A stretch of 64,000 bases of DNA from Pseudooceanicola sediminis (GCF_003575965.1 NZ_QWJJ01000018.1:29158-93157), one strand, 5' to 3'; positions 42,277-51,744 are shown, counted from the first letter of the stretch. The notes: generated by a model from the letters alone, not told the origin. A program made the numbers and translations.

Positions 42277-43031
42277 GCCGCCGTCCAGCCGCCGTCGACC
42301 ATCTGCGCCGACCCGGTGACCAGCGCCGACGCATCGGAGGCCAGATAGACGACAGCGCCCATGATATCCTCGACCCGGCCGACCCGGCCAAGCGCGATCT
42401 TGTCCTCAATCCAGGTGCGCCGGTCGGCATCGGCAAAGGTCGCCTCGGTCAGCGGCGTGCGGATGAAGGTGGGGCAGAGCGTATTGATGCGGATGCCGGC
42501 AGGCCCCCATTCGAGGGCCATCGCCTTTACCATCCCCTCGACCGCATGTTTGGAGGCGCAGTAGGTGGCACGGTCCGGCCCGCCGACATGCCCCATCTGC
42601 GAGGAAACATGGATGATCGTACCGGGCCGCCCCGCCGCGATCAGGGCGCGCGCGGCATATTGCGACAGGAAGTAGGCGGCGCGCAGGTTGACCCCGAGCA
42701 CCGCGTCGAAATCCGCTGGCGTGGTGTCGGTGGCCGGGCCATGGCGGGCCAGCCCGGCGGCGTTGACCACGATGTCGTAGGGGGTGGCAAAGGTGGATTT
42801 CAGCGCATCCAGGTCGGTGACGTCGACCGCCATCGCACTTGCCCGGCCACCCGCGGCGCGGATCTGGTCCACCGCGTCCTGCAACGGGGCGGCGCGGCGG
42901 GCCAGGCAGGTGACGTCGGCCCCCGCATCGGCCAGGGCGACAGCGCAGGCCAGCCCGATCCCCGAGGAGGCGCCTGTGACCAGCGCCCGCTGGCCATCCA
43001 GCCGAAAGGAGGGCGTGCGTGGCAGGGTCAT
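42273..43031 (-). CDS. Short-chain dehydrogenase/reductase (SDR)
   Basis: A 252-residue classical SDR. Cofactor motif TGASSGIG (19-26), NAAG (90-93), serine in HVSSQMG and YCASK (Tyr157, Lys161). The aspartate in AVDVTD is typical of these enzymes. ATG at 43031 overlaps the upstream stop by 4 nt; longer frames run into the HisD-like gene. Likely oxidises or reduces a hydroxyl group in the same pathway. Confidence 0.92.
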   Translation of the reverse strand: MTLPRTPSFRLDGQRALVTGASSGIGLACAVALADAGADVTCLARRAAPLQDAVDQIRAAGGRASAMAVDVTDLDALKSTFATPYDIVVNAAGLARHGPATDTTPADFDAVLGVNLRAAYFLSQYAARALIAAGRPGTIIHVSSQMGHVGGPDRATYCASKHAVEGMVKAMALEWGPAGIRINTLCPTFIRTPLTEATFADADRRTWIEDKIALGRVGRVEDIMGAVVYLASDASALVTGSAQMVDGGWTAA

Positions 43032-44356
43032 TCCGCGGCCTCGCGGTGGGGAACGGCGGCGCCGTAGGGCACGTTTTCCCCGCCATGGCGGCGCATCCGG
43101 ATATTGCATTGCTCGGCATGGCCGACGAAACCTTCGAGCAGGCACAGACGCGAGCCATAGGCGGCGATGCGGGCCGCGGCGGCATCGGTGGTGATGCGCT
43201 GGTAGCTGTGGGTCTTGAGGAACTTGCCGACCCAGAGCCCGCCGGTATAGCGCCCGGCCTTGCGGGTGGGCAGGGTGTGGTTCGTGCCGATCACCTTGTC
43301 GCCGTTGGCCACGTTGGTGCGCGGGCCCAGGAACAGCGCGCCGTAGCACGTCATGTTGTCGAGGAACCAATCGTCGCGGTCGGTCATCACCTGCACGTGT
43401 TCCGAGGCGATGTCATCGGCCACGGCCAGCATTTCGTCGTAGGTGTCGCAGAGGATCACCTCGCCAAAGTCCTGCCAGCTTTTGCGCGCGGTGTCGGCGG
43501 TCGGCAGGATGGTGAGCAGGCGGTCGATTTCGGCAAGCGTCCCGGTGGCCAGGGCGCGCGAATTGGTCAGCAGGACGGCGGGCGAGTTGTAGCCATGTTC
43601 CGCCTGCCCGAGCAGATCGGTGGCACAGAGTTCGGCGTCGACGGTATCATCCGCGATGACCATCGTTTCGGTGGGACCGGCGAACAGGTCGATGCCGACG
43701 CGGCCGAACAGCTGGCGTTTCGCTTCGGCGACGAAGGCGTTGCCGGGACCGACCAGCATGTGCACCGGGGCCATCGAAGCGGTGCCGATCGCCATCGCGC
43801 CGATGGCCTGGATGCCGCCCAGCACGTTGATTTCATGCGCGCCGCCAAGGTGCATCGCGGCGATGACGGCAGGGTTGGGTTCGCCGTGAAAGGGCGGAGT
43901 GCAGGCAACGATGCGGGGTACGCCCGCAACTGCGGCGGTGGCCACCGACATGTGCGCCGAGGCGACCATCGGGAACTTGCCGCCCGGAACGTAGCAGCCG
44001 ACCGATTGCACCGGAATGTTCTTGTGCCCCAGGATCACACCGGGCAACGTCTCGACCTCGATATCCGTCATGGAGGCGCGCTGCGCACGGGCGAAGGTCG
44101 TCACCTGATCCTGGGCAAAACGGATGTCGGCCAGTTCGCGGGCGCTGAGCCGGGACAGCAGATGTTCGATGTCCGTTTCGGACAGGCGAAAGCTGTCCGG
44201 GCTGTAATTGTCGAACTTTTCCGACAAGGCACGAACGGCATCGTCTCCGCGCGCCTCGATGTCGGCCAGGGTCGCCTCGACAACCGCGCGGGTTCTGGAA
44301 TCATCCTCCTTGCGGGTCGCTTCGGATTTGCTGCGCTTGAGGTATTCGATGGTCAT
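43028..44356 (-). CDS. Histidinol dehydrogenase-family dehydrogenase, HpsN-like
   Basis: A 442-residue member of the HisD family but not in a histidine operon. All HisD catalytic residues are kept: Glu319/His320 (ASEHVQV) as the base pair and zinc ligands Gln251, His254, Asp353 and His413. Family motifs GCYVPGG (120-126) and GTNHTLPT are present. Characterised non-histidine members include sulfopropanediol 3-dehydrogenase (HpsN). The C-terminal tail is longer than HisD. First gene of a four-gene operon (HisD-like, SDR, hydrolase, RraA), with two LacI-type operators about 300 bp upstream. Paralogue of 53372-54661. Confidence 0.85.
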   Translation of the reverse strand: MTIEYLKRSKSEATRKEDDSRTRAVVEATLADIEARGDDAVRALSEKFDNYSPDSFRLSETDIEHLLSRLSARELADIRFAQDQVTTFARAQRASMTDIEVETLPGVILGHKNIPVQSVGCYVPGGKFPMVASAHMSVATAAVAGVPRIVACTPPFHGEPNPAVIAAMHLGGAHEINVLGGIQAIGAMAIGTASMAPVHMLVGPGNAFVAEAKRQLFGRVGIDLFAGPTETMVIADDTVDAELCATDLLGQAEHGYNSPAVLLTNSRALATGTLAEIDRLLTILPTADTARKSWQDFGEVILCDTYDEMLAVADDIASEHVQVMTDRDDWFLDNMTCYGALFLGPRTNVANGDKVIGTNHTLPTRKAGRYTGGLWVGKFLKTHSYQRITTDAAAARIAAYGSRLCLLEGFVGHAEQCNIRMRRHGGENVPYGAAVPHREAAE

Positions 44357-44482
44357 GGAAGGTGTCCTTTGCGGAGGCGGGCATCAGCCGCAGAAATCAG
44401 GTGAGGGGTCGCGACCGACGGGCGGCACGCTGCGAAGAGAGGCCAGAAGAGAGGCCGCAGGATCGCCCAGTCCTGTCGCGAC

Positions 44483-44527
44483 CCTGCCTTTCGTGAGCCT
44501 GCCTTTCGTGAGCCGGCCTTTCGCGAG
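44483..44527. repeat. Three tandem 15-bp repeats
   Basis: Units CCTGCCTTTCGTGAG, CCTGCCTTTCGTGAG and CCGGCCTTTCGCGAG lie head to tail in the leader of the HisD-like operon. Confidence 0.9.
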
Positions 44528-44653
44528 CCGGTTGGCACAAGGCGACATCACGGCAAGACCACAGGTAACCACCGGTCAAACCCCGCGCGGGGGACGTGGC
44601 GGAACGACGACAGGATGAGGGTGACGACAAGGGTGAACCACCTCCCCGTGGTT

Positions 44654-44669
44654 TTGCACTCGTATGCAA
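44654..44669. promoter_or_regulatory. LacI-type operator O1
   Basis: TTGCACTCGTATGCAA is a near palindrome with a central CG. It differs in two bases from the O7 site at 55998. It is paired with O2, 54 bp away. Confidence 0.75.
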
Positions 44670-44707
44670 TGGTGGTAGCGACGGGGATGGCGCATTGCAA
44701 GATCTTT

Positions 44708-44723
44708 TTGCATACGCTTGCAA
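44708..44723. promoter_or_regulatory. LacI-type operator O2
   Basis: TTGCATACGCTTGCAA is the exact reverse complement of the O7 site at 55998, 11 kb away. Together with O1 it lies upstream of the HisD-like operon. Confidence 0.85.
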
Positions 44724-45026
44724 ACTGACGGATCCTCAGCGGAGGACGCCGTTGCGAGGTGATCCGGCGAGGGCGAAAATGGCGATGACCCTGCCCCGCC
44801 GTAGCCGCAGAGGGGCGCGGCGTCGGGATCGGGAGGCAGCGGGATGCCCCGACACGAGCGCCGACCATGGGCCGTGACCACGGGCGGCGGGATGATGGCG
44901 GAGAGAGGGCCGGATACCGCAGGCACACCGGGGGCTGGGCCAGCGCGACGCCGGGGGGACGCGCGACAGCCAAGGGGGGCGGCCTGCCCGGCAAGAGGGT
45001 GCGATCACGCCGGGCGGCGTCCTTTG

Positions 45027-45051
45027 GAGGGGCGGCAGTTGCCTGCCCCTC
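45027..45051 (-). terminator. Terminator hairpin after the lacI gene
   Basis: GAGGGGC/GCCCCTC with an inner GGCA/TGCC stem and a one-base bulge, 8 nt past the lacI stop on the minus strand. No T-run. It separates the ABC/lacI operon from the HisD-like operon. Confidence 0.65.
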
Positions 45052-45058
45052 TCGGGCT

Positions 45059-46060
45059 CTAGGGTCGGGTGGTTCCGCGTGTCACGGCGACCGGAGGTAT
45101 GCGCAACTTGCGCACCGGGGCGGTATCTTCGATCGCGGCGATCAGTTCCTGCGTCGCGGCCGAGACCATCTGGTTCAGCGGCTGACGCACGGTCGAGAGG
45201 TTGAAAGACGGCCAGTTGGCCTGGGGAATATCGTCAAAGCCGACCACGGCCACGTCTTCGGGCACGCGCAGCTTGAATTCCGAGCGGATCACATCCATCG
45301 CGGCCAGCGCCATGTGATCATCCCCGACGAACAGGGCGTCGGGCGGTTCAGGCACATCGAACAGCTGGCGCGCGGCCTCGGCCGCCTCTTCATAGTGGTA
45401 ATTGCCGTTTGCGCGCGAATGCAGGGTATGTCCCGCCTGCTTCAACGTCTCAAGAAAGCCTTCTTCACGCTCGATCTGGGTCGAGGCGCCTTCGAACCCG
45501 GCCAGGTGCGCAATACGTTTGGGGTTGCCGCGCAACAGCATCTGCGCCGCCAGCCGCCCACCATCGCGGTTTTCGCATGTCACCGCGCGCAGGGAATCGC
45601 CCGGTTGATCGCGGTTGAACAGCATGACCGGGATGTTCAGTTCGCGGCACCGCTCGGCCAGGGTCGACGAGACCGACACCGACACCATGATGATGCCGTC
45701 GACGCGGTAATCCAGCAGTTCCTGCACAACGGGTTCGACATCGCCCACAGTGGCCGAGGCCATGAACAACAGCACATGATAGCCGTTTTCCTGCAAGGCG
45801 ATGGACAGCTTTTCCACCGCCTCGGGATAGAACTGGTTTTCCAGGTAATAAACCACCAGCCCGATGATGCGGCTTTTGCCGGTGATCATCGCACGCGCCA
45901 GCACGTTGGGCCGATAGCCCAGCTCTTCGGTGGCGGCCCGGATCTTTTCGGCCATCTTCTTGGACACCGACGCCCCCGGCGTGAAGTACCGGGAGACCGC
46001 GGACTGGCTGACCCCAGCCTTACGGGCCACGTCCACCGATGTTATCGTTCTGCCGTTCAC
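45059..46060 (-). CDS. LacI-family transcriptional regulator
   Basis: A 333-residue regulator with a GTG start. HTH TITSVDVARKAGVSQSAVSRYF (residues 4-25), hinge LGYRPNVLARAMITGKS, then a sugar-binding-protein-like effector domain. Last gene of the NTF2-like / ABC operon. It probably binds the TTGCATAC-type sites at three promoters in the region, including its own operon, making it the master regulator of this catabolic block (inference). Confidence 0.9.
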   Translation of the reverse strand: MNGRTITSVDVARKAGVSQSAVSRYFTPGASVSKKMAEKIRAATEELGYRPNVLARAMITGKSRIIGLVVYYLENQFYPEAVEKLSIALQENGYHVLLFMASATVGDVEPVVQELLDYRVDGIIMVSVSVSSTLAERCRELNIPVMLFNRDQPGDSLRAVTCENRDGGRLAAQMLLRGNPKRIAHLAGFEGASTQIEREEGFLETLKQAGHTLHSRANGNYHYEEAAEAARQLFDVPEPPDALFVGDDHMALAAMDVIRSEFKLRVPEDVAVVGFDDIPQANWPSFNLSTVRQPLNQMVSAATQELIAAIEDTAPVRKLRIPPVAVTRGTTRP

Positions 46061-46078
46061 GTTCGTTTCCTGCGATGA

Positions 46079-47188
46079 TTACCCAAGGGGGACTTTACTG
46101 ACATCGGCGGCGTCTGCCACCCCTTCGGGCGCAGAACGGTAGGTCAGGTTCTGGCCGGTCTGCACGTCGAACAGGTGGCAGGTCTGGGGCGGGATGGTTG
46201 CGCGGATGGTGCTGCCGATCTGCGCGCGGAATGATTTGCCCGCCCTGAGGTTGACCAGATCGCGCCCGACCCGCACCGCGGCCATGCTGGATTCACCCAG
46301 CAATTCCAAGGCGAAAATCGGGGCGGCGATATCGCCGCCGTCGTCGACCAGGGTAACATCCTCGGCACGGAAGCCCAGCGTGACCGGCCCCGAGAACCCA
46401 CGCGGCAGGCCCGCGAGGTGGATGTTTTCCGCCTGGAAAACGCCATCGGCAATCACCCCTTCGACAAGGTTCATCGCGGGCGATCCGATAAAGCTGGCGA
46501 CGAAGGTATTGGCCGGGTTGTCGTAGATCTCGGTCGGGGTGGCGACCTGCTGCACGACGCCCTTGTTCATCACCACGACGCGGTCGGCCAGGGTCATCGC
46601 CTCGACCTGGTCATGGGTGACGTAGATCGTGGTGGTTTTCAGGCGGTGTTGCAGGTTCTTGATCTCGGCCCGGGTCGAGACGCGCAGCTTGGCATCGAGG
46701 TTCGACAGGGGTTCGTCCATCAGGAAGACCGTGGGTTCGCGCACGATCGCGCGCCCGAGGGCGACGCGCTGGCGCTGGCCGCCCGAAAGCTCGGCCGGGC
46801 GACGCTCCAGCAGCTCCAGAAGGTCGACCATTTCGGCGGCCTTCATGACGCGGTCATGGTGTTCGGCCTTGGGGATCTTGCGCACCTTCAGCGGAAAGCG
46901 GATGTTTTCGTAGACCGAGAGGTTGGGATAGAGACCGTAGGACTGGAACACCATCGAGATGTCGCGGTCTTTCGGTTCAAGATCGTTGACGACGCGGCCA
47001 CCGATGACGATCTCGCCCTCCGAGATATCCTCAAGCCCGGCGATCATCCGCATGGTGGTGGATTTTCCACAGCCCGAGGGGCCGAGCAGCACAAGGAATT
47101 CCTGGTCCGCGATGTGCAGGTCGAAACGATCGACGCCGACCACCTTGCCCCAGCGTTTGCAGACGTTTTTCAGTTGGATTTCGGCCAT
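46079..47188 (-). CDS. ABC transporter ATPase, UgpC/MalK type
   Basis: A 369-residue ATPase with the extra C-terminal OB-fold (TOBE) regulatory domain of sugar importers. Walker A GPSGCGKST (36-44), Q-loop MVFQSYGLYPN, signature ELSGGQRQRVALGRA, Walker B VFLMDEPLSNLD, switch histidine VTHDQVEAM; TOBE domain from about residue 240. It can energise carbohydrate, polyol or glycerol-phosphate-type importers. Confidence 0.93.
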   Translation of the reverse strand: MAEIQLKNVCKRWGKVVGVDRFDLHIADQEFLVLLGPSGCGKSTTMRMIAGLEDISEGEIVIGGRVVNDLEPKDRDISMVFQSYGLYPNLSVYENIRFPLKVRKIPKAEHHDRVMKAAEMVDLLELLERRPAELSGGQRQRVALGRAIVREPTVFLMDEPLSNLDAKLRVSTRAEIKNLQHRLKTTTIYVTHDQVEAMTLADRVVVMNKGVVQQVATPTEIYDNPANTFVASFIGSPAMNLVEGVIADGVFQAENIHLAGLPRGFSGPVTLGFRAEDVTLVDDGGDIAAPIFALELLGESSMAAVRVGRDLVNLRAGKSFRAQIGSTIRATIPPQTCHLFDVQTGQNLTYRSAPEGVADAADVSKVPLG

Positions 47189-47191
47189 GAT

Positions 47192-48070
47192 TTACCCCTT
47201 GACGGCGCCGGCGGTCAGGCCGCTGACGATCTGGCGTTGAAAGAACATCACGAGGATGAACAGCGGCACGGCGGCGGAAACGGTCGCGGCCACCGCGTAC
47301 ATGATCGTGCCCTCGGTCTGCACCGTTCCGAGGAAGGAGCTGATCTTGGGCACCATGGTCTGATTGTCCTGGTTCAGCAGCATCGCCGTGACGGCAAAGT
47401 CGTTGTAGGCCAGCAGGAAGGAGAACAGGCCCGTGGTGATCACCCCCGGCCACATCACCGGCATGATCGCCAGACGAAACGCCTGGAACCGGGTGCAGCC
47501 GTCGACCATCGCGCTTTCGTCCAGATCCTTTGGGATCGACTGGAAAAAGCTGTGCAGCATCCAGATGGTGAAGGGCTGGTTGATCGCCACCAGAACGATG
47601 ATGGCCGTGGGCAGGTGGCCCCAGATGTTCATCTCGAAGAACGGCAGCAGGTAACCGGCGACCAGCGTGATATGCGGCATGGCGCGAAACACCAGCGCGG
47701 CGATCAGGATCCAGAAGGTATAGCTGCGGCTGGAGCGCGACAGCGCATAGCCGCCAAGCGTGCCGAACAGCAGGCTGATCGAGGTCACGCAGACGGTGAC
47801 GATGACCGTGTTCCAGACCGAATGATAGAACTCTCTCTCGATCCAGGCCCCGCGGTAGCCGTCCAGCGTGAAGGCGCCGCCGGTCTGGCGTGTGGTGGCC
47901 GGACCGGTGAGCGCGTTCCAGAAGGACTCCCGCGAGAAGAAATCCGCCTGCACCTTGAACGACCCCCAGACGGTCCAGAAAAAGGGAAAGGCCGCGAGGA
48001 TCAGCCAGAGCAGGAGCACCAGCGTCGTGGCGATGGCAAGCGGGCGGGAATATCCGATTTTCGTCGCCAT
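47192..48070 (-). CDS. ABC transporter permease, MalG/UgpE type
   Basis: A 292-residue membrane subunit with six helices. The EAA loop reads SAMVDGCTRFQAFRLAIMPVMWPGV. Start ATG at 48070 overlaps the other permease's stop by one base (TGATG); upstream extension in the same frame is not real. It forms the transmembrane pair with the next-listed permease. Confidence 0.92.
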   Translation of the reverse strand: MATKIGYSRPLAIATTLVLLLWLILAAFPFFWTVWGSFKVQADFFSRESFWNALTGPATTRQTGGAFTLDGYRGAWIEREFYHSVWNTVIVTVCVTSISLLFGTLGGYALSRSSRSYTFWILIAALVFRAMPHITLVAGYLLPFFEMNIWGHLPTAIIVLVAINQPFTIWMLHSFFQSIPKDLDESAMVDGCTRFQAFRLAIMPVMWPGVITTGLFSFLLAYNDFAVTAMLLNQDNQTMVPKISSFLGTVQTEGTIMYAVAATVSAAVPLFILVMFFQRQIVSGLTAGAVKG

Positions 48071-49101
48071 CAGTGGGCCTTTCGCTTGAATTCGCGCCAG
48101 GTGCGCACCAGCACCGGCGACAACAGGATGATGACCCCGATCATCGTCAGGATCGACGTGGCCGCAGCCGAACCGAACAGCTGATCGACCTGCCCGTTCA
48201 GATCGTTGTAGATCGACCATGACAGCGAGGTTGCATTGGCCTCGGCGCTGAAACCGATGATCGGTTCAAAGACGCGGAAATTGTCCATCAGCAGCACCAG
48301 CCCGACAAAGGTCGCCAGTGGTGTCAGATGCGGCATCACGACGTAGCGAATGCGTTCCCAGCGATTGGCCCCGTCGATCATGGCGCTTTCCAGCGTGTCC
48401 TTGGGCAGGGTTTGCAGCCCGGCATAGAAGACGACAAAGGCAAAGGGCGTCATGTGCCAGGTGCCATAGACGATCAGCGTGACCCAGGTCAGCACGGGCG
48501 ACGCCTTGAGGCTGAGCTCGGGGTCGGCGAAGATCCATTGCAGACTGGCCCCGATCACCCCGTCCGAATTGATCATCCAGAACAGGATCAGCGACCCCAG
48601 CAGGGGGGTGACGATATAGGGCAGTAGCGACAGGAAGATCACCGGCCCCTTGAACATTCGCGGAATGGTATTGACCCCGAGCGCGACGGCAAAACCCACG
48701 GCCATGCTGAGCGGCGTCACCAGGAAGGTATAGACCAGCGTAAAGCTGAGCGCCTTGTAGAAGGGCAGGTTGTAGATTTGCGCCACGATATCCGCGACCC
48801 CGTCGTTGTTCGACAGGATCTCGCCGATCTCGGACACGGCCAGGTGCGCCCGGTTCAGGTAGGTGCCCAGGCCGTTGAACTTGCCCAGGGGTTGGGCGGT
48901 CTTGAGCGCGGCCGTGGCGGCGGGGTCGACCTTGGTTTCGGTCTGGCAGCCGAAGGGGCCACAGCTTTCCACGCTGATCAGCACCTGGTCGTGTTCGACG
49001 AACAGGGATTGCACCGCCACCGACACGATCGGCAGCGCGATGAACAACAGCATGGCCAGGGCGGAGGGAAAGATGAAGCTGGCGAAATCGCGGTGGCGCA
49101 T
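48070..49101 (-). CDS. ABC transporter permease, MalF/UgpA type
   Basis: A 343-residue membrane subunit with about six to seven helices and the EAA loop ESAMIDGANRWERIRYVVMPHLTPL. It carries a periplasmic insertion of about 90 residues after the first helix, with a cysteine pair (SCGPFGCQTE), as in MalF-type subunits that have an enlarged P2 loop. It sits between receptor and second permease genes. Confidence 0.92.
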   Translation of the reverse strand: MRHRDFASFIFPSALAMLLFIALPIVSVAVQSLFVEHDQVLISVESCGPFGCQTETKVDPAATAALKTAQPLGKFNGLGTYLNRAHLAVSEIGEILSNNDGVADIVAQIYNLPFYKALSFTLVYTFLVTPLSMAVGFAVALGVNTIPRMFKGPVIFLSLLPYIVTPLLGSLILFWMINSDGVIGASLQWIFADPELSLKASPVLTWVTLIVYGTWHMTPFAFVVFYAGLQTLPKDTLESAMIDGANRWERIRYVVMPHLTPLATFVGLVLLMDNFRVFEPIIGFSAEANATSLSWSIYNDLNGQVDQLFGSAAATSILTMIGVIILLSPVLVRTWREFKRKAH

Positions 49102-49122
49102 ACCCGTCTCCTGCAGGGAAAT

Positions 49123-49150
49123 GCGCCCCCGGCGGATCTGCCGGGGACGC
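49123..49150 (-). terminator. Intercistronic hairpin after the receptor gene
   Basis: Arms GCGCCCCCGGC and GCCGGGGACGC (one mismatch) around a 6-nt loop in the 57-nt gap between the receptor and first permease genes. No T-run. Confidence 0.6.
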
Positions 49151-49158
49151 GGTAAGAT

Positions 49159-50388
49159 TTACTGAAGGAAGCCTGCTTCGGTCGCGGCGGTGCGATAGGC
49201 AGCCTCGACATCGGCCAGCGCCTGTTCCGCGCTTTCAGACCCCTGCATGAAATCGGTCAGTTCCGCGCCGAGGGCCGTGTGCAGCAGCCCCATGTAGGGG
49301 GACATGGGATAGGCCTTGGCACCGGCGGCGGCATTGCCAAGCACACCCTTGGCGGTATCGGGGGCGTTGAAATCCTTCATCAGCCAGGTGCCCGCTGTGG
49401 GGTTTTCCTGCGCGACTTCGGGGCGGATGCCGTGAACCATGGCGATAAACGACGCCTCGGCGTCCTCGTCCGAGATGTTCTTGGCGATGGTAAAGCCGTC
49501 CCACCACAGGGCCGCCGCCGGAATCGTGCCGCCGTCGACCGTGGGGGCCGGGGCAAGAATGGTGGCTTCTCCGATCTCGGGGGCGGGACCTTCGGGGTCG
49601 ATATGGCCGTTCACCATCGAGCCCCACTGGTTCATGATCGCCACGTCACCGGCCAGGTACATCGCCTTCATCTCGTCCGCGGTAAAGGTCATGTATTCCG
49701 GTTCCATGTACTCGGTCAGGGCCTTCATCATGGTCAGCGTCCTGACGCCGGCCTCGCCCGAAATCGATGGCTCGGCGCTGCCGGGTTCAAAGAAATGGCC
49801 ATCCATCCCGAGGTACATGTTCACGAATTCCGCCGCCAGATACCAGCCTGCCTGGTAGGAGGCCGCCAGCGGATATTCCATGATGCCCTTTTCGCGGATC
49901 ACCTTTGCCGCGGCGAGGACCTGTTCCCAGGTTTTGGGCGGTTCCAGCCCGGCCTGTTGCAGGATGTCGCCGCGCATGAACAGGTGCTGGCCGTTGCCCA
50001 GAAAGGCGATTGCCATCGTCTGGCCGTCCACCTTGATCAACTGGCGCGGCGACAGGGTTTCGCCGTATTTCGCCACCAGATCGTCGAGCGGGCGGACAAG
50101 ATCCTTGTTCAGCAGGGGCACGATCGAATTGTTGGCCACCACCGCAACGGTATATTGCGCCGGGTTCACCGTCAGGGCGGGCACTTGCAGCGACTTGTGC
50201 TCGGTCGTCATGTTGGCTTCGACGCTGACGCCATCCCCGGCGCAGCCCTCGGCCTCGTCTATGACCAGCCCGAGGGCATCGAAATCATTGGCAAGGATGC
50301 GGACGGAGCCGCCTTCGATGCCGCAACCCGCGTGGGCCATGCCCGCGGCCAGAACCAGCGCCAGCGCGCTTGTCGTCAGAAACTTCAT
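49159..50388 (-). CDS. ABC transporter substrate-binding protein, sugar type
   Basis: A 409-residue periplasmic receptor. A signal peptide ends near AHA-GCGIEG; a cysteine close to the processing point is notable but the preceding residues are not a lipobox. The mature protein shows the extracellular-solute-binding family-1 pattern, with GNGQHLFMRGDILQQAGLEPPKTWEQVL as a recognisable strand (core QHLFMRGDIL). The start follows a ribosome site at the ATG; extension to 50505 is not real. The likely ligand is a sugar, polyol or sugar-acid-like molecule (inference from family). Confidence 0.9.
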   Translation of the reverse strand: MKFLTTSALALVLAAGMAHAGCGIEGGSVRILANDFDALGLVIDEAEGCAGDGVSVEANMTTEHKSLQVPALTVNPAQYTVAVVANNSIVPLLNKDLVRPLDDLVAKYGETLSPRQLIKVDGQTMAIAFLGNGQHLFMRGDILQQAGLEPPKTWEQVLAAAKVIREKGIMEYPLAASYQAGWYLAAEFVNMYLGMDGHFFEPGSAEPSISGEAGVRTLTMMKALTEYMEPEYMTFTADEMKAMYLAGDVAIMNQWGSMVNGHIDPEGPAPEIGEATILAPAPTVDGGTIPAAALWWDGFTIAKNISDEDAEASFIAMVHGIRPEVAQENPTAGTWLMKDFNAPDTAKGVLGNAAAGAKAYPMSPYMGLLHTALGAELTDFMQGSESAEQALADVEAAYRTAATEAGFLQ

Positions 50389-50411
50389 GTCCGTACTCTC
50401 CTTGTTGTGAG

Positions 50412-50441
50412 GCCCGCCCGCGTGTTCCCCGCGGGTCGGGC
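50412..50441 (-). terminator. Hairpin between NTF2-like and receptor genes
   Basis: An 11-bp GC stem with a one-base bulge (GCCCGCCCGCG with CGCGGGTCGGGC) around a 7-nt loop. It lies 14 nt past the NTF2-like stop on the minus strand. It could tune receptor expression relative to the first gene. Confidence 0.55.
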
Positions 50442-50455
50442 GCGACCAGCCGTGG

Positions 50456-51640
50456 CTAGGCCTGCTGAATGTCCGAAACCGCCGGTGCATCGGCCAGCTG
50501 CGCAAGCTTGATCTGCACCAGCAGGGCCAGTTCGTCGTAGACGCACCATTCGTCGACGATCTTGCCGTCCTTGTAGTGATAGTGGCTCATCCCCATGACC
50601 TGCACCCGTTTGCCCGTCGGATCGCCCAACGACTCCAGCCCGCCAAAGCCGAGGTGATGCCCCTCCATGACCCAGCGGACCGCGACCTTGGTGCCACCCT
50701 CGTTGCAGGGGGTCGAGCAGATATGCTGCGGCGCAAAGACCGCATCGGGGAAAGCACCGATCAGGCCGATGGTCTGGTGCATGACCGACGCGATGCCGTA
50801 AAGCTCCTTCATCAGGGGGCCGTGCCACATGACGGTGGGGGCGTAGACATCGCGGATCTTGCCGAACATCTTGCGATTGAACACCTCATGCAGCCAGGAC
50901 AGTGTCTGACGCTCCAGGTCGGTGCCGGCGATCGACAGGTCGGCCTTTTCGGCAGGCGGGTACTGGCCCAGCATCAGACCGGTTTCCCCGATGTCGAGCT
51001 GCGTCAGACCCTGCGACAATTTCGAGCGGGCGACCTTTTCCGCATAGGCCTGCGGGTCGAGACCCAGTTGCTGGATGATCGCCATCTGGTCCGACACGAC
51101 CCATTCGCGATAGATCTTGTTGCGGTGGATCATGCAGTCGGCCACCGTGCGGCTGACAAAGGTGCGCCCGTTCGCCGGACCATAGTGCCCGTTCTGCGAA
51201 TAGCGCCCGGAGCCGGTCACAAGGTGCGAGGTATAAAAGCCGTCCTTGTCGTCACCGTTCCAGATGACGTGAGTGGCATTGCCGCGCCGTTCGGGCAGGC
51301 TGACAAGGCGCTGGATGGTATCGCGCACGACGTCTTCGCGGTTGTAGATCGTGCCGGTCGGCAGGTAGAGCACGATGTTGTGGGTGTAGTGGGTATAGAT
51401 CAGCCCGACGTCGCGTTCATCCCAGATCTTGTGAGTGCAGCGGATGATGTAATCGACGATGTCGCTGTAACAGGGGTCGAAACCATCCATGCCCTGCACC
51501 GGCGCGCGGCCTTCGGGGACCAGGTCGGTGAAATCGGCACGTTCGACATTCATGACCTGACCGTTGTGGGGGGCGTCATCGCGCTTGGGCGCCGCTTTTG
51601 CGGGTTTCGTCAGTGCTGCGGTGTCATCCTGAGTGGCCAT
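50456..51640 (-). CDS. Two-domain NTF2/SnoaL-like protein (ester-cyclase/hydroxylase-like fold)
   Basis: A 394-residue protein with two predicted NTF2-like cone folds. The first is about residues 50-185 (YSDIVDYIIRCTHKIWDERD, YTHNIVLYLPTG). The second is about 235-385 (HEVFNRKMFGKIRDVYAPTVMWHG, VMGMSHYHYKDGKIVDEWCVYDEL). The N-terminal 35 residues are charged and probably disordered. Start ATG at 51640 follows AGGA; an upstream frame to 51721 overlaps an operator. It is the first gene of the ABC/lacI operon. I do not know the reaction; the second domain resembles SnoaL-like polyketide cyclases and dehydratases. Confidence 0.8.
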   Translation of the reverse strand: MATQDDTAALTKPAKAAPKRDDAPHNGQVMNVERADFTDLVPEGRAPVQGMDGFDPCYSDIVDYIIRCTHKIWDERDVGLIYTHYTHNIVLYLPTGTIYNREDVVRDTIQRLVSLPERRGNATHVIWNGDDKDGFYTSHLVTGSGRYSQNGHYGPANGRTFVSRTVADCMIHRNKIYREWVVSDQMAIIQQLGLDPQAYAEKVARSKLSQGLTQLDIGETGLMLGQYPPAEKADLSIAGTDLERQTLSWLHEVFNRKMFGKIRDVYAPTVMWHGPLMKELYGIASVMHQTIGLIGAFPDAVFAPQHICSTPCNEGGTKVAVRWVMEGHHLGFGGLESLGDPTGKRVQVMGMSHYHYKDGKIVDEWCVYDELALLVQIKLAQLADAPAVSDIQQA

Positions 51641-51672
51641 GAAAGTCCTGTCCGTCCTGCGGCGTCGCCGCT

Positions 51673-51688
51673 TTGCATACATATTCAA
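51673..51688. promoter_or_regulatory. LacI-type operator O3
   Basis: TTGCATACATATTCAA has one arm identical to O2 and one arm of the TTCAA variant. It is 56 bp from O4, close to the NTF2-like gene start. Confidence 0.75.
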
Positions 51689-51728
51689 TCCGAAGGTGAC
51701 GCAGGATGGCGCCGCGATCAACGAAAAA

Positions 51729-51744
51729 ATGAATACTTATGCAA
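51729..51744. promoter_or_regulatory. LacI-type operator O4
   Basis: ATGAATACTTATGCAA combines GAATA and ATGCAA arms in reverse orientation to O3. It lies in the divergent promoter region of the NTF2-like/ABC and AtzG-like/amidase operons. Confidence 0.75.

Larger units (their letters stand above)
44357..45058. other. 702-bp regulatory region with operators and tandem repeats
   Basis: No gene is supportable. It contains, in order on the plus strand, a 15-bp tandem repeat (44483-44527), two LacI-type operators (44654-44669, 44708-44723), and the lacI terminator hairpin (45027-45051). The HisD-like operon would thus have a leader of around 300 nt. Confidence 0.7.

Noticed and set aside
43028-44356. 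hisD of histidine biosynthesis
   Set aside because: No other his gene is nearby, a second paralogue is in the same window, and the operon is catabolic in content. HisD-family naming is kept but not the gene symbol.
46418-48184. A 588-codon plus-strand frame opposite the ABC ATPase and permease genes
   Set aside because: High-GC mirror frame with repetitive His/Asp/Gly composition; both opposing genes have full catalytic motifs.
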